Assembly: GCA_037045145.1 (NCBI GenBank)
Contig: JBAOIA010000011.1
Span: forward strand, 310,001 to 374,000
Origin: Bacteroidia bacterium
Lineage (GTDB): Bacteria; Bacteroidota; Bacteroidia; AKYH767-A; OLB10
Direction of reading: 5' to 3'
Length of the DNA: 64,000 nt
Part shown: piece after piece, positions 38,501-47,180 of the stretch
How the letters are laid out: each line of letters starts with the position of its first letter
Numbering within the stretch: position 1 is the stretch's first letter
Notes under the pieces: model-generated
The model's input: the letters and a program-made list of their open reading frames with translations, nothing else
Databases searched by the model: none
Told to the model about the DNA's origin: nothing
Made by a program: the position numbers and the translations under genes

Positions 38501-38890
38501 GAGTACTTTGTTACCAATCACCTTAGTCATACCTCCAATATTATAGGCCTGATCGTCTAATTCAAGTCCAATATTTGTTTGTTTAAGGTCGCTGAGTTTG
38601 TTAAAAACCACAATCTGAAAACGTGACATACTTCGATAATCCAAAGTACGTTCCATGGCGTCCATTTCATTCTGTGCCTGCTCTGCAACATAGGTGGCTA
38701 ATTCTTTTCCTCCTACATAATTATATACATCGTAGTTTTTAAATCTGTAAAATGTCCAGTAAAAATCATTGTATTGTACACGGTTTTTGCCAAAAGACAA
38801 CTGCGAACCCTGATAAAACTGTGCATCTGCAGATTGCAGTATTGTAATGGTAAATAAGAACGTGAATACAACTTTGAAAAACAGCTTCAC
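35582..38890 (-). CDS. Pseudo-peptidase / TolB-like propeller / outer-membrane beta-barrel protein
   Basis: This 1102-residue exported protein has a signal peptide ending SADAQF. Residues about 25-215 look like a gluzincin (peptidase MA-like) domain: LPQWYTQGLVTYLSKGW (173-189) matches the usual third-ligand helix, but the position of HExxH is RAGMARALLEQLF (about 145-157), so the metal site is lost and the third-ligand Glu is Gln. Residues about 300-540 carry WD40-like PD40 repeats (YSPDGSKLLMS, GSRIIFSSNRS). A low-complexity Lys/Glu linker near 620-690 leads to a C-terminal beta-barrel of about 350 residues ending in LALGLDF. GTG 38890 is preferred because the signal peptide follows directly; the frame from 39001 adds 37 residues. 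Function is unknown. Confidence 0.83.
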   Translation of the reverse strand: MKLFFKVVFTFLFTITILQSADAQFYQGSQLSFGKNRVQYNDFYWTFYRFKNYDVYNYVGGKELATYVAEQAQNEMDAMERTLDYRSMSRFQIVVFNKLSDLKQTNIGLELDDQAYNIGGMTKVIGNKVLIYFDGNHQHLQEQIRAGMARALLEQLFYGGNIRERLQASILLNLPQWYTQGLVTYLSKGWTAEDDNKLRDYIMTEKKPVLNKLIERDEVFAGQSLWHYIITTYGEASLSNLVYMTRINRSLESGFVFVLGVRLKQLSADWLSYHTKKFQEFEKNKLPIVATPLKIKERNKLIYQVKSDPFGNRVSYVTNKRGRYKVKIADVKTGKRICADKGGYVSLTTENDCSFPITAWHPSGKILAIVKEQKGNIILNLFNTETKKPDLSEIMSFSKILSMTYSPDGSKLLMSAVQKGQSDIYVFNVRGRNFDQVTNDVYDDLYPQYDITGSRIIFSSNRSNDTLGVDIKQNPSQNNLDLFIEDLYNREGKLLRITHSPENETFPAMSDSLRITYLSDKNGVINRFVSEMDSAISFIDTTEHYRYFFRHYALTNSNRNILEQDFSARKNKFTELAVNNGRYRIFLKDNMPFDKSKTFDLTYSSQSVFKPKPEVVKSKPEETQARIVTSEPSHKKDSAAIDVGNYVFQSEFKSKKKKEEPIESKSVTTDTVKTIQEKVNLQPDSIEEKVTSDSAIFRMPKQRNYDISFSSDYILTQLDNSLFNTTYQPYTGGAVYFDPGMNALFKIGMSDLMNDYKISGAFRIGFDFNSNEYMLMIESLKKRIDKQILFSRQSKLFSVSDLDVLRTHTYNLKYSGKYPFSEISAVKGTIDMRMDKSIYVATEKAQLEKSDIIDYWASIKGEYIFDNTINKALNLYNGTRFKIFAEMFRKINRPEKMVYIIGADFRHYIKVHRQIIWANRLSASTSLGKQKLIYYLGSQDNVIVPGNNFNNEISVDKNEEYVFQTLASPMRGFKQNIRNGSSFALFNSELRIPVFQYLLNRPIRSDLIRNFQAVVFFDAGTAWSGTSPFSNTNGLNEEVIGGGGSNPVTVTVIKQIQPVVGAYGFGFRSRVFGYFIRADWGFGIDDRQVQKPLFNLALGLDF

Positions 38891-38912
38891 CTTTTTTGTT
38901 TTATGTGATATG

Positions 38913-38920
38913 CGAAAGTA
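38913..38920 (-). promoter_or_regulatory. -7-like element TACTTTCG before the pseudo-peptidase gene
   Basis: The minus strand reads TACTTTCG, one base off TAnnTTTG, 22 nt before the GTG start. It supports the shorter start. Confidence 0.4.
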
Positions 38921-38956
38921 GTTAATTTGAACTTTATTTAAACTGAATTTTAAACG

Positions 38957-38988
38957 TAAAAAAAGGGCTGTTTTTGTCAACAGCCCTT
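38957..38988 (-). terminator. Rho-independent terminator of the metalloprotease gene
   Basis: On the minus strand, 10-bp perfect arms (38979-38988 and 38963-38972) with a 6-nt loop are followed by seven T residues. It lies 20 nt after the stop at 39009 and separates this gene from the one downstream. Confidence 0.85.
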
Positions 38989-39008
38989 GTATTGCTATCA
39001 AAGCATTT

Positions 39009-41252
39009 TTATTTAATAATTATTTTACGTTCTGCTGTTCCGTTTTCTGTTTCTGCTTTTAGAAAATATAAGCCGGCTGGAAGTTGTCCTACATTCAGTG
39101 CTACCTGTGCAGAAGTATTCTTAGCAGCAATGGTTTGTGACAACACAAGTTGTCCGTTAACACTGAATAAGCGTAAATTTAATTCGCCATGATTGCTGTT
39201 ACCTATATAAACCAACAGCTCATTGTCTGCAGGATTGGGATAGGCAGTAAGCTGACTCAGACTGTTGACTTCATTAATACCAACCGGTGCTGAAATAGTA
39301 AACACCTTGTTGTTGATGTCAAAAAATATAGAGCCGGCACTGGCACCTTCTACCCACATTCTGCAAATGTTCGATTGGTTGTTAGGCACTGTAAAAGTAT
39401 AGCTGCCGTTGTTGGCAACATTGGTTGCAATTGTTATAGGAAATGTTGTTCCGTTATTTATCGAAAGGTAGATATTTACCAACTGCTCGTTAAAAGGTGC
39501 TGCGTCAGTGCCACCCACATCCCACGTAACTGTTTGTGTACTCAAGGCAGGCCATGTTATGCCTGTTACATTTGGATAAGTGATGGCAAAAGGTGCAGCA
39601 GTCTGAACAACATTTACTGTTGTAATCGTATCATTATAAGTTACTCCTCCGCCATTGGGTTTGTTATCTCTTGCCGTAAGTCTGAAATGTAAAGAGCGCG
39701 CATAAGATGTTATCAACTCACCTTTGGCATTTACCTGATTAAGCAATACAGACAGCTTTGGGAATAAACGAAGTGCAGAAGTTGAAGGAGCATAACTGCG
39801 ATACATTGGTGCATTGCCTGTAGGTAAACTCCATGCTCCGGCAGGGCCCAAGTCAAACTGCTCCCAACTAAAAGTAATAGAATCACCATCAGGGTCACTG
39901 CCATAGCCATCTAATTTAAATGCAGTGCCTACAGGAACATTAAATATACCTCCACCACTAACTGTAGGTGCGTTGTTAAACGTGATGGTATTTATCGGAC
40001 AAGAGTTACCTGTTGATAAGGTAGAATAATCAACTATTTCGTCAAAGCTTTTAGTATGAAAATAAGCTATGCTGTGTGCAGCCAAATCATCAGAACCACA
40101 AATGCCTGCATATCCCATAATAGTTACTCCGCTACCGGGTTCAAATGCTGCACTTGCCTCACGGTTACCCTGGCAGCTTCCCGTTACACTATTAAAAGTG
40201 TGATTGCCTCCAAACTGATGTCCCATTTCATGGGCAACATAGTCAATGTTAAATGGGTCATTGATTGGAGCTGCTGATCCTGTAACTCCTTTTGCCTTAT
40301 CTGCAGTTTTACAGATACAACCCAGGTAGGCAATGCCTCCACCACCTGTACTAAAAACGTGACCCATATCGTAATTGGGGGTTCCAATAAAAAAGTTTAC
40401 TACAGATTGATTTTGTCCCAGCATGGTGCCGCCATTATTATTGGAATACGGGTCTGTGTTGGCATCAAGAAAAATTAATGTGTCAGTGTTAGCAATTAAG
40501 TTTAGTCTGACATCTACTTCAGATTCATAAACACCTGTAACGCGATTGATGGAAGTTACCATACCTGATAATGCACCCGCTTTTGTTCCGCCATAATAGG
40601 CCGCATACTCTCCTGTGCAGGCTAATGCCAAACGATAGGTACGTAAATTTGTACCTATTGAGCGGTTCATTGCAGGCATAGCGTTTGTTAATGCCTTATT
40701 TGCATTCTGACCTTGTTGTAAGTCGTCAAACTCACAAACCATACTGCTCTGCGAATGCATAAAATCTTTTCTGAAATAGACTAAATATTCAGAGGTGGTT
40801 TGCATGGAATAAGGATCAATATAAATATCGTCCTCTGCTGTTCTTATCAATGCATGAAAGCCCCACTGTGTAAAATCAATTCGAACCCATGAAGATTTGT
40901 TAATACCGCTACCTGAATACGTTTTGATGAATGGGTATTTAGCTGACAATTCCGGTTGCATAACAGGCGACTCTACAATAGTAAAGCTATTCCAACTGCC
41001 ATCGGGCATAGGTAGCTCAATAACAACCGGTGATTGTTTTACAGGAACGGTAAATTCCATTGGTGCATTGAGCAGTTGGTTTCTCAACCCTTGTACATCA
41101 AGAGTATAAACCATGTATTTATCAGGAATAATCTGACGTTTGCCGGATAACATTTCTTGTGTTTCTGATTTAACCGTCCAGAAACTGCTTGCCATTGTTT
41201 GTGTGCCTAATAGCATAACAAAAAATGTGCTTAGTGTTAAAATTTTTCTCAT
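39009..41252 (-). CDS. Secreted reprolysin-like (M12B) metalloprotease with T9SS sorting domain
   Basis: This 747-residue secreted protein has signal peptide residues 1-22 and a propeptide-like region to about 195. The catalytic domain (about 200-420) has the full zinc motif HEMGHQFGGNH at 341-351 followed by a Met-turn-like TIMGYAG. A PKD/cadherin-like beta domain follows (GYGSDPDGDSITFSWEQF), then a second beta domain, and residues from about 670 form a type A T9SS sorting domain (LTAYPNPADNELLVYI ... RKIIIK). It should be exported by Sec, moved out by T9SS and anchored or released. The catalytic residues are intact. Confidence 0.93.
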   Translation of the reverse strand: MRKILTLSTFFVMLLGTQTMASSFWTVKSETQEMLSGKRQIIPDKYMVYTLDVQGLRNQLLNAPMEFTVPVKQSPVVIELPMPDGSWNSFTIVESPVMQPELSAKYPFIKTYSGSGINKSSWVRIDFTQWGFHALIRTAEDDIYIDPYSMQTTSEYLVYFRKDFMHSQSSMVCEFDDLQQGQNANKALTNAMPAMNRSIGTNLRTYRLALACTGEYAAYYGGTKAGALSGMVTSINRVTGVYESEVDVRLNLIANTDTLIFLDANTDPYSNNNGGTMLGQNQSVVNFFIGTPNYDMGHVFSTGGGGIAYLGCICKTADKAKGVTGSAAPINDPFNIDYVAHEMGHQFGGNHTFNSVTGSCQGNREASAAFEPGSGVTIMGYAGICGSDDLAAHSIAYFHTKSFDEIVDYSTLSTGNSCPINTITFNNAPTVSGGGIFNVPVGTAFKLDGYGSDPDGDSITFSWEQFDLGPAGAWSLPTGNAPMYRSYAPSTSALRLFPKLSVLLNQVNAKGELITSYARSLHFRLTARDNKPNGGGVTYNDTITTVNVVQTAAPFAITYPNVTGITWPALSTQTVTWDVGGTDAAPFNEQLVNIYLSINNGTTFPITIATNVANNGSYTFTVPNNQSNICRMWVEGASAGSIFFDINNKVFTISAPVGINEVNSLSQLTAYPNPADNELLVYIGNSNHGELNLRLFSVNGQLVLSQTIAAKNTSAQVALNVGQLPAGLYFLKAETENGTAERKIIIK

Positions 41253-41334
41253 GTTTGAATAAATTGAAGTTGCGAATGTAATCTAAAGGCAAACAAAATT
41301 AATATCCTGGTAACAAATAATTTAAACTTTTACA

Positions 41335-42090
41335 TCATAATGATGCTGCAATCCCTTTTGCCAACAGTGGAAAACACTTCAAAATAATTTCGTCCATTTG
41401 ATTTACATTTGATGGAATAACTGCAATGGCATAGTTTCCATTTATTAGTTTTCCGGTTTTATCATAGATGGTAAAATGAAGTCTGATTTCACGCTCATAA
41501 ATTTTATTGGCAATATCTAAGCAGTTTTTATAATTGGTTTTAATTTCAAATTGTGTAAGAAAAACAAAGATGTCGGTATTGAATCGCTCGCTCAAATCGG
41601 CTAACACTTTTTTGTTCTGAATATCCGCTTTCATGTAGCGGTTGTGTACATCTGTATTCAAATAATTGGTTGCTGTACGCGAATCGGTAAGTGTTTTGTC
41701 TGATGTTACATTATTCATCAGACTTTCGGGTGATCGTGTTACGGGTGTAGCATAATCAAATGCTGTTTGACTGAACAAATCACCTGCTGACTGAATATAT
41801 GCAGGTACGGTGTCGTTCTGCAAAAGTGATATTGTTGGATAATGTCTCTTTAGCTCACGCCAGGTAAACCATTCGCTGCGATTGTGAAAATAATTACGAA
41901 TTGTTTTAGGGTCTTTTCGGGTTTCTTCAGCAATGTCTTTATCGGCATCAGACAAATAAAAACGCGGGTCGTAGGGAATAAGTAAAATACGATGTTCAAT
42001 ACTATCTTTCTTTTCTACTTTATTATCCTGCGCTTTTGTACTTATAAAAGCCAATAGTGATATTATTATACAAACAAAACGTTGCAACAT
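41335..42090 (-). CDS. Exported protein of unknown function
   Basis: This 251-residue protein has a signal peptide (residues 1-21, ending STKAQ) and no lipobox. The mature domain starts HRILLIPYDPRFYLSDADKDIA, a pattern I associate with uncharacterised Bacteroidota periplasmic proteins. The start is ATG 42090, because an exact -7 element overlaps the alternative start at 42111. No sorting domain is visible. Confidence 0.78.
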   Translation of the reverse strand: MLQRFVCIIISLLAFISTKAQDNKVEKKDSIEHRILLIPYDPRFYLSDADKDIAEETRKDPKTIRNYFHNRSEWFTWRELKRHYPTISLLQNDTVPAYIQSAGDLFSQTAFDYATPVTRSPESLMNNVTSDKTLTDSRTATNYLNTDVHNRYMKADIQNKKVLADLSERFNTDIFVFLTQFEIKTNYKNCLDIANKIYEREIRLHFTIYDKTGKLINGNYAIAVIPSNVNQMDEIILKCFPLLAKGIAASL

Positions 42091-42108
42091 ACTTTTTCTT
42101 TTGTCATA

Positions 42109-42116
42109 CAAAAATA
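42109..42116 (-). promoter_or_regulatory. -7 promoter element TATTTTTG
   Basis: This exact TAnnTTTG match on the minus strand lies 18 nt before the ATG at 42090 of the exported unknown protein. Confidence 0.5.
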
Positions 42117-42342
42117 AAAAGAGGCACTATACAACTTGGCTGTTCATTAGCAACTTATCAAAATGCTACTGTTAGTTTATACGGGTTGCTAAATATGACT
42201 TGCTAAAATCCGTTTTGTATGAAAATAAAAACATCCTTAATAAAAACACAACTAAAAAAACATGCCATGGTTACGAAGCGAAACATCTTTGCGAGCTTTG
42301 TGTAATAAAAATTTTATCGTTTAAAATTAACAAATTGTTGAT

Positions 42343-44364
42343 CTAACGCAACAACATTACTGTTCCCGTTTCAATTAAGGACTTTGCAGGATTGTTTATC
42401 CGAATGGTGTAAATGTACATTCCTAAAGGCAGTTGTTGGTTTTTATAATAGCCATTCCATTGTGGTTTTCCTGTTTCTGAAAAAAGTAATTGTCCCCAGC
42501 GATTAAAAATCTGAAGTGTGTAATCCGGCATTTCTGCTCCAATTGGAGCAAACCAATCATTCAATCCATTGGCATCAGGCGTAAATGAAGAAGGGATAAA
42601 ATAACTTTTCGTTGTTTTAATGTCCACAGGTACCTCTGTTGTATCATGGCAGCCATCATCACTAACTGTAATGAGTTGCACCATATAAACACCACTGTTT
42701 TCATAAATATGTTGCGGGCTTATTGAAACAGATTGTGTACTATCTCCAAAGTTCCAATAGTTATAGGTGTTACCCACCGATTGGTTGATAAACTGCTGTA
42801 GCACATTAATGCTACTTGTTGAAACAGTGTTTGTAACGAATGAAGCTACTGTTGGCTGCAACACTGATGCAACTTGTGTATTGGATATTGCAGTGGTATC
42901 GGTTACACAAATAGAATTACTGATGAGTTGCACCGAGACGCTGTCACCATTGTTAAGTTGATTCGTAATATAGTTAGGATAATTATTAGATAGTGCTTGT
43001 CCGTTAATATACCATTGATAGGTAGGACTATTTCCGGCAAACTGTGTGGAGGCATTAAACTGAATGGCTGTACCTGTACAGATTGCTGTATCAGGAAACA
43101 TGCTCAGAGTAATGGATGGTAGTTGGTTGTGAGGAATTGATTTTACAAGTATAGAAAAAACATAGGTGCTATTTTTCGAAGGACAACCATTGTCGGTTGA
43201 TTCTACAGTAAACATATAAGGAAAAGATGCTGCTTGTCCGCAAATTGTTTTCCAACAAAACTGAGCAGTATTATTGTTGGTAGTAGGATTCGCAACGAAT
43301 AGGGCAGGCGGATTGGCGAGTGCTACATTAAAAAGATTGCCTGTTGCCGAAATATTTATCAAGTCGTTTTCAGCATCTATAAACGTGAGGGGAAAGCAAA
43401 TTGAATCTCCTTCATCAATCTGATAATTTAAAACCACGGGTGAGGTTAATTGTGGTGCCGTGTTATAGGAGCATGCCGCAACTATCACCTGCATGTCGCG
43501 CCTTGTTCTTGAAAGAAGTATTCCATTTCTGTACTCTTCCACTTCTATGGCCACAACAAATAACCCCTGATTTGGTGAAGCGATAGTCAATAGTCCTGTT
43601 TGTGAATTTATATTACAAAGACCTCCTGCACCAAAAGGACTTGTGTAACTATAACCCGGGCTGTAAATGACCGTAGGTAACGGAAACAAAAAGTATAAGT
43701 TTAAATTAATATCCTGATAGGTCATTAAATTGTTTACACCTAAATTGCCATAAGGACTCACTAATTTATAGGCCAAACTATCTCCATCACTGTCAAATGC
43801 CAGATTACTTAACTGAACTGTATCTAAATTACAGATGAAAGGGGTTGGCGAACTCGAAAACTGTGGTGTAGAATTGGAAATGCCTGCCGGAATAACCGTA
43901 TAAAAAAATATGCCTGTGCTATCAGGCTGAATCAGATTATTGATACTTACATTTCGTGCCCCATCATTTAAAAACAAGTGCCAGGTTGTATCCTCCGACA
44001 ATATTACTGTTGCTTCATAGTAAGCTTTTTCTACACACCAATTGTTGTTATAATAACAAGTTGTGTCTAATACTGGAAGTGTTACCGGTTGTGTGTTTAT
44101 CTTATCAAGCGAAATTTGCGCATATAATCTTTTATAGTTGGTGTTGGAAGAGTCATAACAAATATAAAGATCAAAATACGTTTGAAATTGTGCAGCCGAA
44201 GTATCGCAGTTGCGGTAATAATTGAGACTTATCTTATAAACCTTTTTCTGTTGCTGTGGTACACTTCCTATAAATGTATAGGTAAACTCGCCACCCATAA
44301 TATGACTTGCCAGACCTGCATTATAGAGCAGCATAAAAATAAGGATTGCAATGATACTCTTCAT
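42343..44364 (-). CDS. Surface protein with PKD domain and type B T9SS sorting domain
   Basis: This 673-residue protein has a signal peptide (residues 1-19). The mature N-terminus SHIMGGEFTYTFIG is typical of large Bacteroidota surface proteins. Beta-sandwich repeats follow, then a PKD domain near 515-580 (YWNFGDSTQSVSISPQHIYE). The last 85 residues form the gliding-motility-type sorting domain (TIGR04131, type B): SSFTPDANGLNDWFAP, IFNRWGQLLF and GMYIYTIRI. Such proteins are secreted by T9SS and often act as adhesins; ligand unknown. Confidence 0.9.
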   Translation of the reverse strand: MKSIIAILIFMLLYNAGLASHIMGGEFTYTFIGSVPQQQKKVYKISLNYYRNCDTSAAQFQTYFDLYICYDSSNTNYKRLYAQISLDKINTQPVTLPVLDTTCYYNNNWCVEKAYYEATVILSEDTTWHLFLNDGARNVSINNLIQPDSTGIFFYTVIPAGISNSTPQFSSSPTPFICNLDTVQLSNLAFDSDGDSLAYKLVSPYGNLGVNNLMTYQDINLNLYFLFPLPTVIYSPGYSYTSPFGAGGLCNINSQTGLLTIASPNQGLFVVAIEVEEYRNGILLSRTRRDMQVIVAACSYNTAPQLTSPVVLNYQIDEGDSICFPLTFIDAENDLINISATGNLFNVALANPPALFVANPTTNNNTAQFCWKTICGQAASFPYMFTVESTDNGCPSKNSTYVFSILVKSIPHNQLPSITLSMFPDTAICTGTAIQFNASTQFAGNSPTYQWYINGQALSNNYPNYITNQLNNGDSVSVQLISNSICVTDTTAISNTQVASVLQPTVASFVTNTVSTSSINVLQQFINQSVGNTYNYWNFGDSTQSVSISPQHIYENSGVYMVQLITVSDDGCHDTTEVPVDIKTTKSYFIPSSFTPDANGLNDWFAPIGAEMPDYTLQIFNRWGQLLFSETGKPQWNGYYKNQQLPLGMYIYTIRINNPAKSLIETGTVMLLR

Positions 44365-44583
44365 AGCATCTATATTCTCAAGATGTTTTCCAATAGAAAT
44401 ACGTTGCCTAAAGATAATAATTTTCTATTTCCGAATCCCATACTATTCTCCATTTATCTTTTCGCCATATTATTTTGAATGACTGATAAATTTCAAAGTG
44501 TTGGAAAGACCGGTCACTTGTTGTTGTTCAATGTGTGGTAAAAATTGAGATAATCACAGTCTTTCCATGTCTCCCAAAAATTT

Positions 44584-44591
44584 TACTTTTG
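44584..44591 (+). promoter_or_regulatory. -7 promoter element TACTTTTG of ruvB
   Basis: This exact TAnnTTTG match lies 6 nt before the ATG at 44598. If it is the promoter, it rules out the longer upstream frame from 44535 and implies a nearly leaderless mRNA. Confidence 0.6.
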
Positions 44592-44597
44592 TGGTAC

Positions 44598-45638
44598 ATG
44601 AGTATCAATAAAAATCTTGATCCGGCAAGTGAAAATTTAAGTACTGCCGAAAAGGAAATAGAAAGGGCATTAAGACCGCTAAGCTTCGATGATTTTGCAG
44701 GACAACGTAAGGTAACAGAAAACCTTACTGTATTTGTGAAGGCAGCAGTACAGCGTGGCGAAGCACTTGATCATGTTTTGCTGCATGGCCCTCCGGGCTT
44801 GGGCAAAACTACATTAGCCAACATTATTGCAAACGAGCTTAACGTAAAAATAAAAGTTACGTCAGGGCCTGTACTTGACAAACCGGGCGACCTTGCAGGC
44901 TTGCTCACAAATTTGCAAGCCAACGATGTTTTGTTTATTGATGAGATTCACCGCTTAAGTCCTATTGTGGAAGAATATCTTTATTCTGCAATGGAAGATT
45001 ATAAAATTGATATTATGATTGAAAGCGGACCTCACGCACGCTCTGTCCAGCTTAAAATAAATCCTTTTACACTCATCGGTGCTACTACCCGTTCGGGATT
45101 GCTTACATCACCATTGCGTGCACGGTTTGGTATCAACTCGCGACTTGAATATTACGATGCACGATTGTTACAAGACATTGTAATGCGCTCTGCATCTATT
45201 CTAAAATCTGCTATTGACGAAGAAGCGGCTTTTGAGATTGCCCGTAGAAGCCGTGGAACCCCTCGTATTGCTAATGCGCTGTTGAGGCGTATTCGAGATT
45301 TTGCTCAGATAAAAGGTAACGGAACCATAAATATTGAAATTGCACGCTACGGGCTTCAGGCACTCAATGTTGACATTGACGGTCTGGACGAAATGGACAA
45401 CAGAATACTTAATGCCATTATAGAAAAATTTAAAGGTGGGCCTGTAGGGCTCAACACCATTGCTACCGCTGTTGGTGAAGAAGCCGGCACTATTGAAGAA
45501 GTGTATGAGCCTTTTTTAATAATGGAAGGTTTTTTAATGCGAACGCCACGAGGTCGTGAAGCAACAGAAAAAGCTTTTAAACATCTTGGCAAAAAGTCTT
45601 TAAAGCAGAAAGGCACATTGTTTGACTCTGAGTCTTAA
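44598..45638 (+). CDS. ruvB: Holliday junction branch-migration ATPase RuvB
   Basis: RuvB is the hexameric AAA+ motor that moves Holliday junctions with RuvA. The 346-residue protein has Walker A GPPGLGKTT (64-72), Walker B LFIDEIHR, sensor 1 in GATTRSGLL with the LRARFGI block, and a C-terminal winged helix with TPRGREATEKAFKHLG. I chose ATG 44598 over 44535 because the N-terminus then matches the family and the promoter element sits just before it. The queG gene follows within 7 nt. Confidence 0.97.
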   Translation: MSINKNLDPASENLSTAEKEIERALRPLSFDDFAGQRKVTENLTVFVKAAVQRGEALDHVLLHGPPGLGKTTLANIIANELNVKIKVTSGPVLDKPGDLAGLLTNLQANDVLFIDEIHRLSPIVEEYLYSAMEDYKIDIMIESGPHARSVQLKINPFTLIGATTRSGLLTSPLRARFGINSRLEYYDARLLQDIVMRSASILKSAIDEEAAFEIARRSRGTPRIANALLRRIRDFAQIKGNGTINIEIARYGLQALNVDIDGLDEMDNRILNAIIEKFKGGPVGLNTIATAVGEEAGTIEEVYEPFLIMEGFLMRTPRGREATEKAFKHLGKKSLKQKGTLFDSES

Positions 45639-45645
45639 AAAAACA

Positions 45646-46572
45646 ATGAACCGAAGCCAGACAACAGCATGGGTTAAAACCGAAGCATTAAAGTTGGGCT
45701 TCTCACATTGCGGTATCTCTAAAGCTGGTTTTCTGGAAGAAGAAGCACCACGACTCGAACAGTGGCTTAAAGCAAACATGCATGGCACAATGTCGTACAT
45801 GGAACGCAATTTCGACAAGCGTTTAGATCCAACTAAATTAGTTGAAGGAGCCAAGAGTGTCATCTCTTTACTTTTTAATTACTATCCGGAAAAAAAACAA
45901 AATCCACAGGCACCGCAAATTTCAAAATACGCCTATGGCACAGATTATCATTTTGTAATTAAAGAAAAACTGTATCAACTACTCGAACTCATGCGACAGC
46001 ATATTGGAGCAATTGATGGACGTGTTTTTGTTGACTCTGCACCGGTATTAGACAGAGCATGGGCTCGCAAAAGTGGATTGGGATGGATTGGAAAAAATAA
46101 TAATCTTATAAATCCAAAATCAGGCTCTTGGTATTTTATTGCAGAACTGATTCTTGATATTGAACTCGATGCCGATGCTCCAATAAAAGATTACTGTGGC
46201 TCTTGCACAAAATGTATTGATGCCTGCCCTACAGATGCTATTGTCATGCCTCATGTTGTTGATGGCAGTAAGTGTATTTCATATTTTACGATTGAATTAA
46301 AAAATGAAATTCCTGTGTCTTTCCAAAACCAATTTAAAAACTGGATGTTTGGCTGCGATATTTGTCAGGATGTATGTCCCTGGAATCGTTTTGCAAAACC
46401 CCATCAGCATGAAGAGCTAAAAGCAAATCATGAATTACTTGAGATGAATCAAAATGACTGGGAAGAACTAACAGAAGAAATTTTTAAAGAAAAATTTAAA
46501 GACTCTGCCTTAAACCGTACAGGCTTTAAAGGTATGATGCGAAACCTTGATTTTTTAAATCAGAAAAAATAA
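45646..46572 (+). CDS. queG: Epoxyqueuosine reductase
   Basis: QueG reduces epoxyqueuosine to queuosine in the anticodon wobble position of tRNAs for Asp, Asn, His and Tyr, using cobalamin and two 4Fe-4S clusters. The 308-residue protein shows the ferredoxin motifs CGSCTKCIDACPTDAI and CDICQDVCPW, plus the N-terminal LGFSHCGISKAG and the ARKSGLGWIGKN block. ATG 45646 is preferred over the frame opening at 45622, which would overlap ruvB. Confidence 0.96.
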   Translation: MNRSQTTAWVKTEALKLGFSHCGISKAGFLEEEAPRLEQWLKANMHGTMSYMERNFDKRLDPTKLVEGAKSVISLLFNYYPEKKQNPQAPQISKYAYGTDYHFVIKEKLYQLLELMRQHIGAIDGRVFVDSAPVLDRAWARKSGLGWIGKNNNLINPKSGSWYFIAELILDIELDADAPIKDYCGSCTKCIDACPTDAIVMPHVVDGSKCISYFTIELKNEIPVSFQNQFKNWMFGCDICQDVCPWNRFAKPHQHEELKANHELLEMNQNDWEELTEEIFKEKFKDSALNRTGFKGMMRNLDFLNQKK

Positions 46573-46578
46573 CAGAAA

Positions 46579-46785
46579 CTATCCCTGATGTGTAACCTTT
46601 CTGAAAACTTCTGTCAGCACATCAGAGTATTTATGACCGAAAGTGGCCAGACACCAAACCATAAGCATCTTTTTTTCATCACTCTTCAGCCATCGCATAG
46701 CTTTAACCAATTCTTTTTTGAATAGCTTTTTATCAAAACTCACCTTGGTAAGAATTTCTTTGGTGTATTCGTACATTGGTTTCAT
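46579..46785 (-). CDS. Small conserved basic protein
   Basis: The 68 residues are rich in Lys and aromatic residues and are predicted helical (YTKEILTKVSFDKKLFKKEL, then MRWLKSDEKKMLMVWCLATF). It converges on queG with a 6-nt gap. I recognise it as a type of short hypothetical protein common in this phylum. No function is known to me. Confidence 0.7.
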   Translation of the reverse strand: MKPMYEYTKEILTKVSFDKKLFKKELVKAMRWLKSDEKKMLMVWCLATFGHKYSDVLTEVFRKVTHQG

Positions 46786-47180
46786 AGATTAAAATTACAG
46801 TGCTAATATACTTTACTAAACATTAATAAAAACCTTTCGTTTGGCGAATTATTGTAATAATTGGGTTAAAAAATTAATTGCATAGCTTTCAGCTACATAA
46901 AATCTCTATCGGTTGTATTTCTGCCTTTTTTAAAATCTGGCACACTCAGTTATGACACTTTTCATCGCATTGATTCCAATCTGCTTTTTTGACTTAGCAT
47001 CTTTATAAAAATATAGTTGCAAAAAGTTAGCTGTTGCTTTTTTCAGCCATTTAACTATACTCACTACACGGTATTTTTTTTTAATAAGCATGATTAATAT
47101 CATAAATTAAATGTGCTCATGCGCAATTACTATTGTTGTTTATATTGTTTATTTTATATTACATTTACACCTCTTTCTAT
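46786..47180. other. AT-rich intergenic region with one possible small gene
   Basis: This is about 395 nt between the small basic protein gene and the histidine kinase gene. It contains the 53-codon minus-strand frame listed separately, a run of nine T residues near 47074-47082, and presumably the kinase promoter. I see no exact TAnnTTTG element, tRNA or strong hairpin. Confidence 0.5.
46930..47091 (-). CDS. Possible 53-residue Lys-rich protein
   Basis: An ATG-initiated frame on the minus strand encodes MLIKKKYRVVSIVKWLKKAT, then NFLQLYFYKDAKSKKQ and INAMKSVITECARF before TAA. It is basic, amphipathic and free of low-quality codons, but short; chance open frames of this size are not rare in AT-rich DNA. 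No promoter or family match is visible. Confidence 0.25.
   Translation of the reverse strand: MLIKKKYRVVSIVKWLKKATANFLQLYFYKDAKSKKQIGINAMKSVITECARF

Noticed and set aside
46786..47180. tRNA or structured RNA in the gap
   Set aside because: The region is very AT-rich, with no cloverleaf arms or conserved T-loop sequence.
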